Shown one piece after another: positions 42,127 to 50,658 of a stretch of 50,720 nucleotides of DNA. Below the pieces are notes generated by a model, which was given only the letters and a program-made list of their open reading frames with translations, made no database searches and was not told the origin of the DNA. How positions within the stretch are numbered: position 1 is the stretch's first letter; every line of letters starts with the position of its first letter. Source of the stretch: Pseudomonas floridensis (GTDB taxonomy: Bacteria; Pseudomonadota; Gammaproteobacteria; Pseudomonadales; Pseudomonadaceae); NCBI RefSeq assembly GCF_002087235.1, contig NZ_MUIO01000042.1, positions 1-50,720 of the forward strand, read 5' to 3'. Made by a program: the position numbers and the translations under genes.

Positions 42127-43131
42127 ATGACTCACGACGCACATCAACCCGCCAAGCGAGTAATGGTTCTCTACACCGGCGGCACCATCGGTATGCAGGC
42201 CAGCGCCAACGGCCTTGCACCTGCGTCGGGTTTCGAGGCACGAATGGCCGCGCAACTGGCCGAGCACCCCGAACTGATCGTGCCGCAATGGCGTTTTCGC
42301 GAGATGTCGCCCCTGATCGACAGTGCCAACATGACGCCAGCCTACTGGCTGCGTCTGCGTGAAGCGGTGATCGAAGCGGTGGATGTGGACGGCTGCGATT
42401 CGGTGCTGGTGCTGCATGGCACCGATACCCTGGCCTACAGCGCCGCAGCGATGAGCTTTCAGTTGCTGGGGTTTGATGCACCGGTGGTATTCACAGGCTC
42501 CATGCTGCCTGCTGGCGTGCCGGACAGCGATGCCTGGGAAAACGTCAATGGCGCGTTGCTTGCGCTGGGCAGCGGGCTGGCTTCAGGTGTTCATCTGTAT
42601 TTCCACGGCGATCTGATGGCACCGACCCGCTGCGCCAAAATCCGCAGTTTCGGACGCCACCCGTTCGCGCCGCTGCAGCGATCGCGAGGCGGTCATGCCG
42701 CCGTGTCATTACCCGACGCGCTGGATTATCGTCAGCCCAGAACCCTGGCCAACGTCGCCGTGATGCCGCTGTTTCCGGGTATCGGCGCCGCGCAGCTGGA
42801 CGGTCTGGTCGACAGTGGCATTCAGGGCCTGGTCCTGGAATGCTTCGGCAACGGCACAGGTCCAAGCGACGATCCCCGGTTCGTCGCCAGCCTGGAAAAC
42901 GCAAGGGCGCGAGGCATCTGCGTGGTTGCAATCACGCAGTGCCACGAAGGCGGCGTCGAGCTGGATGTATACGAAGCGGGCAGCCGTCTGCGTGGGGCCG
43001 GCGTGCTGTCAGGTGGCGGAATGACGCGCGAAGCGGCATTCGGCAAGCTGCACACTCTGCTCGGCGCAGACCTTGTGATCGAAGATATCCGGCGGCTGGT
43101 CGAGCTGGATCTGTGCGGGGAACTTCGCTAA
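42127..43131 (+). CDS. ansA: L-asparaginase (AnsA type)
   Basis: This 334-residue asparaginase hydrolyses asparagine to aspartate and ammonia. The two catalytic Thr motifs are VLYTGGTIGM (about residues 14-23) and VLHGTDTLAYSAAAM (about 97-111). No signal peptide is present, which fits the cytoplasmic type I enzyme. A strong AAGGAG ribosome site precedes the ATG. It is co-transcribed with the AGCS symporter. Its product is the substrate of AspA encoded nearby. Confidence 0.93.
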   Translation: MTHDAHQPAKRVMVLYTGGTIGMQASANGLAPASGFEARMAAQLAEHPELIVPQWRFREMSPLIDSANMTPAYWLRLREAVIEAVDVDGCDSVLVLHGTDTLAYSAAAMSFQLLGFDAPVVFTGSMLPAGVPDSDAWENVNGALLALGSGLASGVHLYFHGDLMAPTRCAKIRSFGRHPFAPLQRSRGGHAAVSLPDALDYRQPRTLANVAVMPLFPGIGAAQLDGLVDSGIQGLVLECFGNGTGPSDDPRFVASLENARARGICVVAITQCHEGGVELDVYEAGSRLRGAGVLSGGGMTREAAFGKLHTLLGADLVIEDIRRLVELDLCGELR

Positions 43132-43187
43132 GTCCCAAGCTGTTTTGGCAGGGTTCAAGACTGAGCCGAATCCTGCCGAAACACCCC

Positions 43188-44792
43188 TCATAATCCGCCC
43201 TTGCTGTCACCGCCCTCCTTCGCAACAAAACGTGTATTGGCGCCCTCCTGCCATTTGATGACCTTTTCGGGCTCGGCATCGCTGCGCACGATGCATTTCC
43301 ATTCATAGGCCGCATTGTCGGCGACGCGAATCCGCTGCCGCCAGTCTGGATACTCACCGGTTTCATCCAGACGAACCGCCCGCGCCGGATCCCACTCACC
43401 AAGCTCCAGACCAGAACCGATGGCATAAACGCCCTCGCCCCAGCGGGTCTGACCATTTGTGCAGGTCAGCTGGACCTCAACGGCATTGGCTCGCCAAATC
43501 CTTATTGCCTCATTGGCACCCGAACTCAGTGCTGGCTTGAAACTGGCCGGAACCTGTTCGTTTCTGTAATCAGAACCCAGTGCGATCAGGAGCAGTTGTC
43601 GGGTGCCGGTCACTTCTGCGACCAGGCCTGTAGCGGTTTTCAGGAAGCTGATCGGCGAATCGGCCCTGATACCGGCACTGCGTCGAATCTGTATCAATTG
43701 CCGCAGCAAGGAACCGCGTGGCCAGTCGTACATGTCCGGCCAGTACACTGTCGGCGTTCCCGGGCTGCTGAGAATATAAGCGTAAGCCTGATCGCGAAGA
43801 TGCTCAGGCAACGCCCAGTGGTGCTGCCCACCGTTGGCTCCAGGCGAATAACCGGTGTCATGGTTATCCACAAAGGTCACCGCAGCGGCACGCCAGTTGG
43901 CGTCCGGGTTGGCGTTCAGTCCGTATTTCCACTGCGTGATATCGCCGTTCTGCATACGTTCTTTGAGCGCAAAGTCGAAGACAGTGCAGCGGGACTGATC
44001 GGACCATTGCTTCAACGCGTCTTGCCAGCTGGCAATATGCCGACTGTCTTCGGGCGGGTACTCGCCAGGCGCTTTCCAGAGTTCCCCGACACAGAATTGC
44101 TGATCCCCAAACGCTTCCATCCAGCGATTGACCGTGGCGGCGCTATAGCCCTTCACGAAGTCGAAACGCAAACCGTCTGCCGAATGACTGTCGCGCAACC
44201 TGGCGAATTCCTCACCGAACAGAGCGAAGACCTCAGGTTTTGCGGTGTTGAGGTCAGCTTCTCCGCCCATGAACGGATCGCCGTCGTCGCACTGCGTACA
44301 GCCGTCGCGCCAGTCTTCCTTGTCACTCAGCCGCTCTTTGAGTTGTGGGCCGATGTGCTGCCGATCCATGTGATTAGGTACTACGTCGTACACAAGTTTG
44401 ACCCCGGCAGCGCTCAATGCGTCGACAGCCTGCTTGAACGTGTCGGCATTGCCATAGGCGCTGTTCTTGTCGAAGTCCTGCCAGAAATAGCCTTCTCCGC
44501 CCCCCGACGCCTGAGTGTTCGCATCGCTCCAGTGAGAAGTGTCGCGCCACGGCACCGGCATCCAGACCGAGGTGAATCCATCGGCACGGATTTGCGGAGC
44601 CTTGTCCTTGAGCATGCTGTACCAGCTTTGAGGTGTTGAGCGGCTGGAGTTCCAGTGAAAGCCCTGAAGCAGGATTTCGTCACCGCCGTCATTACGCAGG
44701 CCTCGCGCGGTATTGCCACGCAAGTCTTCAGCAAGAGCAATCTGACAGGTTAGAACCAGAATCGGCAGCGCGATGAACCGGAAGAAGTGCAT
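43188..44792 (-). CDS. Secreted maltotetraose-forming type alpha-amylase with CBM20
   Basis: This 534-residue GH13 glucanase has a signal peptide (FFRFIALPILVLTCQIALA, then EDL). GH13 motifs are complete: DVVPNH (D136-H141), GLRFDFVKG (nucleophile D211), CVGELWK (acid/base E237) and VDNHDTG (D312). About residues 435-525 form a CBM20 starch-binding domain (VEVQLTCTNGQTRWGEGVYAIGSG ... YEWKCIVR). The overall layout and the N-terminal GNTARGLRNDGGDEILLQGFHWNSSR match Pseudomonas glucan 1,4-alpha-maltotetraohydrolases. It would release maltotetraose from starch outside the cell. The product length is inferred from similarity. It is monocistronic and converges with ansA. Confidence 0.88.
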   Translation of the reverse strand: MHFFRFIALPILVLTCQIALAEDLRGNTARGLRNDGGDEILLQGFHWNSSRSTPQSWYSMLKDKAPQIRADGFTSVWMPVPWRDTSHWSDANTQASGGGEGYFWQDFDKNSAYGNADTFKQAVDALSAAGVKLVYDVVPNHMDRQHIGPQLKERLSDKEDWRDGCTQCDDGDPFMGGEADLNTAKPEVFALFGEEFARLRDSHSADGLRFDFVKGYSAATVNRWMEAFGDQQFCVGELWKAPGEYPPEDSRHIASWQDALKQWSDQSRCTVFDFALKERMQNGDITQWKYGLNANPDANWRAAAVTFVDNHDTGYSPGANGGQHHWALPEHLRDQAYAYILSSPGTPTVYWPDMYDWPRGSLLRQLIQIRRSAGIRADSPISFLKTATGLVAEVTGTRQLLLIALGSDYRNEQVPASFKPALSSGANEAIRIWRANAVEVQLTCTNGQTRWGEGVYAIGSGLELGEWDPARAVRLDETGEYPDWRQRIRVADNAAYEWKCIVRSDAEPEKVIKWQEGANTRFVAKEGGDSKGGL

Positions 44793-44894
44793 GGCGATAG
44801 TCCCTGGGCAGGAAACGTTATCGCCAGCTTAAAGATGATGACAGCCCTCGTAACCTGACAGAACTGATAGCCCGACCGCTCATTGCGGCACAAG

Positions 44895-44921
44895 AGAAAT
44901 GGCGTCCATGCCATTTCTTTT
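44895..44921. terminator. Hairpin between the amylase promoter and the bestrophin stop
   Basis: AGAAATGGC (44895-44903) is perfectly matched by GCCATTTCT (44910-44918), loop of 6. TTTT follows on the plus strand and CTCTT on the minus strand. By position it should end the minus-strand bestrophin gene, although its better U-run faces the other way. Confidence 0.6.
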
Positions 44922-44933
44922 GTAGAGGCCGAT

Positions 44934-45821
44934 TCAGGACGCCTTGCTTTCTTCCTGTGCACCACGGAGCATCGACTCAAGATTGCGCTCGATGTTCGCG
45001 CACAGCGCCGTCATCTGGATTTCGTGCTCGCTGGCCTTGAACGGGCTCTGCAGGTCAGTGCCGATCTTCTCGATCGCCAGCAGCATGAAGCCCACCACAG
45101 TGGACGCCAGCGGCGTGAACCAGCCAAGGGTTTCGACCAGACCGATGGGGACGATCAGGCAGAACAGGGTGATGAACAGACGCGGAAACGCCACGTACGG
45201 ATAAGGCAACGGTGTGTTGGCAATGCGCTCCATGCCGCCCTGGCAGTTGGAGATATCCACCATCGTCGATTCCAGACGTGCCAGACGGATACTGTCCAGG
45301 CGACCGCACTGGTATTCCTTGGCCAACAGCGCAGCCGAGGTGTTGAGCAGGTCGTTGGGGAAGTTGTTGGTGTCGAAACGGCGTTCGAACTCTTCACGGG
45401 GGATCAAGGCTTGCACCTCGTCGCCGCAATGCGCGCCCTTCAAGTGCGCAGACAGGCATTTGACGTAGGCGACGTGGCGGCGCAACAAGGTCGCCTTCAC
45501 CGGGTTGATGCCGTCATCGTCCTCGACCAGCGTCAGCACCTGACGGGCGAAGCTGCGCGAACTGTTGACCAGCGAGCCCCACAGCGTGCGGGCTTCCCAC
45601 CATCGGTTGTAAGCGCTGGAGTTACGGAAGCTGGTCAGCACCACCAGCGCCGAACCCAGCAGGGTCAGCGGCATGGATGGCAAGGTGATCTTGCGCTCCA
45701 GGTACAGCATGAAATCGACCGTGACAATCACGTCCCAAATCAGCAGCCAGAAAAGCGACCAGCCCACATAACCGATTGTCTTGCCCAGAAATCGGATTTT
45801 TCCCATGATCGTCTGCTGCAA
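44934..45821 (-). CDS. Bestrophin-like membrane protein (UPF0187/YneE)
   Basis: This 295-residue protein of the bestrophin family probably forms a homopentameric ion channel in the inner membrane. It has two helices at the N-terminus (about 15-55), LGSALVVLTSFRNSSAYNRWWEARTLWGSLVNSSRSFARQ (about 55-94, the most conserved part) and LIVPIGLVETLGWFTPLASTVVGFMLLAIEKIGTDLQSPF near the C-terminus. Bacterial homologues conduct cations. The frame opens at TTG 45821 with GGGG upstream; ATG 45806 is an alternative start. It is monocistronic. Confidence 0.87.
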   Translation of the reverse strand: MQQTIMGKIRFLGKTIGYVGWSLFWLLIWDVIVTVDFMLYLERKITLPSMPLTLLGSALVVLTSFRNSSAYNRWWEARTLWGSLVNSSRSFARQVLTLVEDDDGINPVKATLLRRHVAYVKCLSAHLKGAHCGDEVQALIPREEFERRFDTNNFPNDLLNTSAALLAKEYQCGRLDSIRLARLESTMVDISNCQGGMERIANTPLPYPYVAFPRLFITLFCLIVPIGLVETLGWFTPLASTVVGFMLLAIEKIGTDLQSPFKASEHEIQMTALCANIERNLESMLRGAQEESKAS

Positions 45822-45947
45822 AGGACTACCCCATCGATAAATAAGCGAGACCGCATTCGGACATCCTCGCTACTGCACGGGGTTTGAATGCCAAAATGGC
45901 AGATGGTTCGCCAACGGCCCGCTTTATCTCAAGGGTTCAATCGTTTT

Positions 45948-47159
45948 TCAGCAACCGCTCAACGCGACCTGCGGACGCTCTGCGGCAAAGAAAAACGGAC
46001 GCAGCCGGACGCCGATGACGTTACCCGCATAGGCCGCAACCAACCACAGCCAGCCGTGCAGGCTGCCGGAAGCGATACCGCTGAAATACGCACCGATGTT
46101 GCAGCCGTAGGCCAGACGCGAGCCGTAACCGAGCAGCAGGCCACCGATCACGGCCGCCACGATCGAGCGTGTCGGGATGTCGAGGTTCGGCGCAAAACGT
46201 CCGGCCAGTCCTGCGGCAAGCAAAGCGCCGAGCATGATGCCGATGTCCATGACGCTGGTGATGTCTTCCCAGACCGGCGCGGCCAGAGCCTTGGCATTCG
46301 CCGCGCTTTGCCAGAACACCCAACTGCCGACATCCACGCCCAGACCGCTCGCCACTTTGGCACCCCACAAGGCGAATGCCGAGGTGATGCCCCAGGGCCG
46401 ACCGGCCAGTGCCAGCGTTGCATAGTTGAGAATCGCCAGCGCCACAGCGCCCCAGACCAGGATCCAGGGACCGCGCAGCAGTCGGCGCAGGCCGCGATGC
46501 TCGCTGGTGACAGGCGCTTCAAGCTGACCGTGACGGCGCCTTTCGAGGCGTACGGTGACGAACGCAATCAGGGCGAACAATGCCAGGTTGCCCAGCAGCG
46601 CCGGGATCACGCCAAAGCTCTTTACTAGCGAGGTGGCCGGAAACGAAGGCAGAGCGAACCACCAGTCAACGTGGTGCGTGGCAATCAGCGACCCAAGGAT
46701 GAAGAACAGCAGCGTGATCAGCACCCGCGCATTACCGCCGCCCGCCGTGAACAGCGTCCCGGACGCACAGCCTCCGCCCAGTTGCATACCGATGCCGAAG
46801 ATGAAGGCTCCGACCACCACCGAAACGCCAGCGGGCGCGACCAGACCCGTGACCGGCTGCCCGAATAGCGTGCCGGCACCCAGCGCCGGGAAGAACAGCA
46901 CCACGGCAACGGCGAGCATCACCATCTGCGCGCGCAGACCCGCACCGCGCCGTTCACGAATGAACACTCGCCAGGCAGAGGTGAATCCAAACGCGGCGTG
47001 ATACAGGGTGACGCCCAACGCTGCACCGAGAATCCAGAGCAGAACCTGACGGGTGCCGACGCTGAGCAGCAGAAACTGCGCGCCCATCAATAACAGAAAC
47101 AACGCCGCCAGCGGTGCGCCGTAAGTGCGGCCGGGTGTTGCAGAAAGGGAAGTGTTCAT
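45948..47159 (-). CDS. YeeE/YedE family sulfur-compound transporter
   Basis: This 403-residue membrane protein has about ten to twelve helices and the two Cys motifs of the YeeE/YedE (Sulf_transp) family: GIGMQLGGGCASGTLFTAGGG (about 123-143) and SRLAYGCNIGAYFSG (about 350-364). Family members bring in thiosulfate or pass sulfur groups (selenium in some) via those Cys. The cargo is not certain here. It is longer than single-repeat members because both halves are fused. The neighbours on either side do not share its transcript. Confidence 0.87.
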   Translation of the reverse strand: MNTSLSATPGRTYGAPLAALFLLLMGAQFLLLSVGTRQVLLWILGAALGVTLYHAAFGFTSAWRVFIRERRGAGLRAQMVMLAVAVVLFFPALGAGTLFGQPVTGLVAPAGVSVVVGAFIFGIGMQLGGGCASGTLFTAGGGNARVLITLLFFILGSLIATHHVDWWFALPSFPATSLVKSFGVIPALLGNLALFALIAFVTVRLERRRHGQLEAPVTSEHRGLRRLLRGPWILVWGAVALAILNYATLALAGRPWGITSAFALWGAKVASGLGVDVGSWVFWQSAANAKALAAPVWEDITSVMDIGIMLGALLAAGLAGRFAPNLDIPTRSIVAAVIGGLLLGYGSRLAYGCNIGAYFSGIASGSLHGWLWLVAAYAGNVIGVRLRPFFFAAERPQVALSGC

Positions 47160-47212
47160 GAGTCTCTCGACGACGAATAGCAGAAAGAGGCGATTATACG
47201 TGTACCGCAGGC

Positions 47213-48775
47213 CTACTCGGACCAGACCGTGCGCAGCCTGTTCAGCGCATCGTTGATATGCGCTTGCGGCACCGCCGCAAAACCCAGCACCAGCCCGGCC
47301 CGTTCATCCATGGACTGGGGCGAATCGGGCAGCCAGTAGCTGCTCAACGGCGTGATTTCGACACCGACACTGGCGGCCTGCTCGATCAACTCACGCTCGC
47401 GGGCCAGGCTCTGGACCTTGACCATCACGTGCAACCCCGCCGAGACCGTGGGCATGGCGGCGCAACCCGCGATATCGGCAGGCCAGCCTGCGAGCAATGC
47501 ATTGCGCCGGCTCAACGCAGCCCGCCGCATGCGACGAATGTGCCGCTGGAAGTGCCCGGCGGCAATGAACTGCGCCATGACCGCCTGAGTGCTGACCTCG
47601 GTATGCCGCATGTCCAACGCCTTGCGCTGGCTGAACGGCTGCACCAGTTCTTGCGGCAGCACCAGATAACCCAGGCGCAAAGCCGGAAAGGCAATTTTGC
47701 CGAAGGTGCCCACGTACAACACTCGCCCGCTTCGATCCAGCGCAGCCAGTGGTGCCAGCGGTGCGCCGCTGTATCGGTATTCGCCGTCGTAGTCGTCCTC
47801 CACGATCCAGGCCTGATGCTGCTCGGCCCACGCGAGCAAGTCGAGGCGTCTGGCCAGGCTCATCACCACACCGGTGGGGTATTGGTGCGACGGCGTGACA
47901 TACGCCAGCCTGCAATCGGAGCGTGCCAGTTCGGCGCAGCACAGACCTTCGCCATCCACCGCCACACCCTGCAATCGAGCGCCGGCCACCGCAAAGGCAT
48001 GTCCCGCTGCGCGATAGCCCGGATTTTCTACCGCGACCCGATCGCCGGGATCAATCAGCAACTGTGCACAAAGGCTGATCGCGTGCTGCGCGCCGCTGGT
48101 GATCACAATTTGTTCAGCCATGCAGTAGAGGCCTCGAGAGGACCGCAGATATGCCGCGATCAGCTCTCTCAGACGCAGCTCTCCCGCCGCATCGCCATAA
48201 CCCAACCGGGCCGGATCCGGCCGACGCCAGAAAGCCGCGTAAAGCTTGCCCCACAGGGCGAACGGAAACAGATCGAAGGCTGGCACGCCGACGCGAAACG
48301 CTCTGGGGGCTTCGCCTGAAGGAACAGGAAGCTGATGGGTTCTGAGCAGATTCAGCGCCGAACTGTGGATAACTTCGGCGTCCAGATTGTTTGAAAACCC
48401 CGGGCGAACTGTGGATAAACCTGTGGACAAAGTTGTGGGCAAACCTGTGGACAAGTCGGTGGATAGTTTTACGTCGTGCCGCTGATCCAGCGCTGCGGTG
48501 CGGCTCGGTAAATGCGCCACGTAGGTCCCGTCACCCACGCGGGTTTCGGTAAAACCCTCGGCATACAACTGATCGTAGGCGCGCAGGACGCTGTTGCGGG
48601 AAATCGCCAGCAGGTCGGCCAGTTCACGACTGGCAGGCAGACGCGTGCCGCTGGGCAGTCGGGTGTCCAGAATCTGCTGACGCAGCGCTCGATAAAGCTG
48701 CTTGCTCAGGCCCTGACGCCTGTCCAGCCGGATGCCGGTGAGCGTGGACGGAAACGCAGACGGGTCGGACACCAT
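47213..48775 (-). CDS. MocR-family PLP-dependent transcriptional regulator
   Basis: This 520-residue fusion has a GntR-type winged helix (about 15-90: LYRALRQQILDTRLPSGTRLPASRELADLLAISRNSVLRAYDQLYAEGF) joined to a type I aminotransferase fold (about 160-515). The PLP lysine is K360 in YVGTFGKIAFPALRLGYLVLP, with VEDDYDGEYRYSG upstream. The linker holds five 4-residue repeats, L-[SP]-T-x (residues 104-123), made by a 12-bp DNA repeat. The gene is divergent from the PaiB-like/GNAT genes and probably controls them or itself, sensing an amine or PLP derivative. PdxR is another MocR type, but no pyridoxine genes are here. Confidence 0.88.
   Translation of the reverse strand: MVSDPSAFPSTLTGIRLDRRQGLSKQLYRALRQQILDTRLPSGTRLPASRELADLLAISRNSVLRAYDQLYAEGFTETRVGDGTYVAHLPSRTAALDQRHDVKLSTDLSTGLPTTLSTGLSTVRPGFSNNLDAEVIHSSALNLLRTHQLPVPSGEAPRAFRVGVPAFDLFPFALWGKLYAAFWRRPDPARLGYGDAAGELRLRELIAAYLRSSRGLYCMAEQIVITSGAQHAISLCAQLLIDPGDRVAVENPGYRAAGHAFAVAGARLQGVAVDGEGLCCAELARSDCRLAYVTPSHQYPTGVVMSLARRLDLLAWAEQHQAWIVEDDYDGEYRYSGAPLAPLAALDRSGRVLYVGTFGKIAFPALRLGYLVLPQELVQPFSQRKALDMRHTEVSTQAVMAQFIAAGHFQRHIRRMRRAALSRRNALLAGWPADIAGCAAMPTVSAGLHVMVKVQSLARERELIEQAASVGVEITPLSSYWLPDSPQSMDERAGLVLGFAAVPQAHINDALNRLRTVWSE
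48407..48466. repeat. Five tandem 12-bp repeats inside the MocR gene, DnaA-box-like
   Basis: Five 12-bp units follow one another. Their 9-bp cores on the minus strand are TTATCCACA (48410-48418, exact DnaA consensus), TTGTCCACA (48422-48430), TTGCCCACA (48434-48442), TTGTCCACA (48446-48454) and CTATCCACC (48458-48466). A further exact TTATCCACA lies at 48364-48372. The array encodes the linker repeats of the MocR protein. Confidence 0.8.
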
Positions 48776-48865
48776 CGTATTGGCCCTATGAAATCTCTGA
48801 AAAATGGATCTTACAACAGACCAATGACCTACCTAGGATGGGTTCACCGAAACGGGAGCATTGCC
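48776..48865. promoter_or_regulatory. Divergent promoter region of MocR gene and PaiB-like operon
   Basis: In 90 bp both promoters must fit. ATTGG (48779-48783) and CCAAT (48823-48827) are inverse copies 39 bp apart and could belong to the MocR binding sites. A -10-like TAGGAT (about 48834-48839) faces the plus-strand gene. No site is certain. Confidence 0.35.
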
Positions 48866-49495
48866 ATGTACACACCTGCCGCCTTCAACGACACCGATAT
48901 CGCCAGACTCCATGAGCAAATGGATCAGACCCGTCTGGCGATTCTGGTCACGTGGGATGAGGACGGCATGCAGGCCAGTCACTTGCCGTTGGTGCTGCGT
49001 CGTGATCAAGGCTCCCGTGGCACGCTTTACGGTCATCTGGCCAAAGCCAATCCGCAATGGCGACACCTGGACACTTGCAGCGAAACGCTGGTGATCTTCC
49101 CTGGCGGCGACGCCTACGTAAGCCCGTCGTATTACCCGAGCAAAGCCGAGCACGGTCAGGTCGTACCCACCTGGAATTACCTGGCCGTGCATGCCTGCGG
49201 CAAAGCCGAGACCTTCACCGACACGCAGCGTCTGCGTGGTCTGCTGAACGAGCTGACGATCAAGCACGAATCCGATCGCGCTCAGCCCTGGTCGATTGAT
49301 GACGCACCCGCCGATTACATCGCCCGGATGCTCGGCGCCATCGTCGGCTTCGCCCTGCCCGTCCAGCGGCTGGAAGGCAAACGCAAACTCAGCCAGAACC
49401 GCAGCGCATCGGACATGGACGGAGTAAAAAACGGTCTTGCCGCCAGCCAAAAACCCAACGAACAGCAACTGGCCCGGTTGATGGGCCAAGGATGA
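48866..49495 (+). CDS. FMN-binding PaiB-like protein
   Basis: This 209-residue split-barrel flavin-binding protein of the PaiB ('FMN-binding negative transcriptional regulator') family begins MYTPAAFNDTDIARLHEQM and contains HLPLVLRR, GTLYGHLAKANPQWR, IFPGGDAYVSPSYYPSKAEHGQVVPTWNY and VHACGKAETF. These are the family's most conserved blocks. Despite the old name, an FMN-dependent or FMN-binding enzyme-like role is as likely as DNA binding. ATG 48866 has GGGAG 8 bp upstream. The next gene's first possible ATG overlaps its stop (ATGA), so they are co-translated. Confidence 0.9.
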   Translation: MYTPAAFNDTDIARLHEQMDQTRLAILVTWDEDGMQASHLPLVLRRDQGSRGTLYGHLAKANPQWRHLDTCSETLVIFPGGDAYVSPSYYPSKAEHGQVVPTWNYLAVHACGKAETFTDTQRLRGLLNELTIKHESDRAQPWSIDDAPADYIARMLGAIVGFALPVQRLEGKRKLSQNRSASDMDGVKNGLAASQKPNEQQLARLMGQG

Positions 49496-49500
49496 CAGCC

Positions 49501-49947
49501 ATGAGCAATGTGCATATTCGCCCGGTGACAGCCGACGATCATTCAGCGTGGCTGCCGCTCTGGCAGGCCTACCTGCGTTTCTACAAGACCGAGCTGGCCG
49601 AAGGCGTCAGTGAGGTGACCTGGCAACGCCTGCTCGACCCGAGCGAACCGACCCATTCGGCCCTGGCCTGGCTGGACGGCGAAGCGGTGGGCATGGTGAA
49701 CTTCATCTATCACCGCTCCAACTGGAGCATCAAAAATGCCTGTTATTTGCAGGACCTGATCGTTGCGCCGCAACAGCGCGGCAGCGGGATCGGCAGGTTG
49801 TTGATCGAGCATGTCTACGCGACTGCGAAGGCCGATGACTGTGACAAGGTGCATTGGCTGACCCATGAAACCAATGCCACGGCCATTCAGTTGTATGAGC
49901 GCATCGCCGAGCGTGGCGGTTACATTCAATTTCGCAAGGCTCTTTGA
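49501..49947 (+). CDS. GNAT family N-acetyltransferase
   Basis: This 148-residue acetyltransferase has the acetyl-CoA motif A in CYLQDLIVAPQQRGSGIGRLLIEHVYATAK (Q-R-G-S-G-I-G, about 78-107). WLTHETNATAIQLYERIAERGGYIQFRKAL follows near the end. The pattern resembles spermidine/diamine or aminoglycoside-type GNATs, but the acceptor is unknown. I chose ATG 49501, with AAGGA 9 bp upstream; ATG 49492 overlaps the stop of the PaiB-like gene and is also possible. The pairing of a PaiB-like protein and a GNAT recalls the Bacillus pai locus, where paiA is a polyamine acetyltransferase. Confidence 0.87.
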   Translation: MSNVHIRPVTADDHSAWLPLWQAYLRFYKTELAEGVSEVTWQRLLDPSEPTHSALAWLDGEAVGMVNFIYHRSNWSIKNACYLQDLIVAPQQRGSGIGRLLIEHVYATAKADDCDKVHWLTHETNATAIQLYERIAERGGYIQFRKAL

Positions 49948-49958
49948 GGAAGTGATTG

Positions 49959-50630
49959 ATGTCTGAGACCGCATTGGATTGGCAACCGGCGACGCTGCCT
50001 GGGCCAGAGACGTTGAACGGTCGGTTCATTCGGCTGGAAAAGCTGGACACATCCCGTCATGCCGACGACTTGTGGTCAGTCTTGCAGGGGCCGAATGCCG
50101 ACCCGGCGCTGTGGGATTATCTGCCTTACGGGCCGTTCAGCCAGCGCGATGCCTTCGATACCTGGCTGGCCGGGCATCAGGCAGCGACAGATCCATGGTT
50201 TTACAGCGTGATCAATCAGCAGACTGGCAAAGCCGAGGGGATCATCAGTTTTCTGTCGATCTTCGCGGCCCATGGCCGGATAGAAATAGGCCACGTAACC
50301 TTCAGCGCCTCCATGCAACGCACACCCAAAGGCACCGAGGCGATTTACCTGCTGGCCAGGGAAGCGTTTCGACTGGGCAATCGCCGCCTGGAATGGAAAT
50401 GCAACGCCAACAACGCCCGCTCAAAACGCGCCGCCGAGCGCTTCGGTTTCCGCTACGAAGGCACCTTCCGCCAGCACATGGTGGTTAAAGGTAAAAGCCG
50501 AGACACCGCGTGGTACTCGATCATCGACGGCGAATGGCCTGCCCTGCAAACCGCTTTCGAAGGCTGGCTGGCGGTGGATAACTTCAGCGATGGCGAGCAG
50601 ATCAAAGGGCTCGAGGCGTTTCGGCAGTAG
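49959..50630 (+). CDS. GNAT acetyltransferase, RimJ/RimL-like
   Basis: This 223-residue acetyltransferase is of the RimJ/RimL type. It has GRFIRLEKLDTSRHADDLWSVL at the start, LWDYLPYGPFSQRDAFDTWL, then RIEIGHVTFSASMQRTPKGTEAIYLLAREAFRLGNRRLEWKCNANNARSKRAAERFGFRYEGTFRQHMVVKGKSRDTAWYSI. The last stretch (R-R-L-E-W-K-C-N-A-x-N-x-x-S-x-x-A-A-E-R-x-G-F) is the family signature. The acceptor may be an amine, peptide N-terminus or antibiotic. It starts 11 bp after the first GNAT gene, with GAGGAA upstream of ATG 49959. Confidence 0.87.
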   Translation: MSETALDWQPATLPGPETLNGRFIRLEKLDTSRHADDLWSVLQGPNADPALWDYLPYGPFSQRDAFDTWLAGHQAATDPWFYSVINQQTGKAEGIISFLSIFAAHGRIEIGHVTFSASMQRTPKGTEAIYLLAREAFRLGNRRLEWKCNANNARSKRAAERFGFRYEGTFRQHMVVKGKSRDTAWYSIIDGEWPALQTAFEGWLAVDNFSDGEQIKGLEAFRQ

Positions 50631-50658
50631 CGTTCGTCGCTTGAACTGCGGCGCCTGA

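Noticed and set aside
47213..48775. Naming the MocR gene pdxR
   Set aside because: No pyridoxal-phosphate synthesis genes (pdxS/pdxT) are adjacent, and many MocR subtypes share this architecture.
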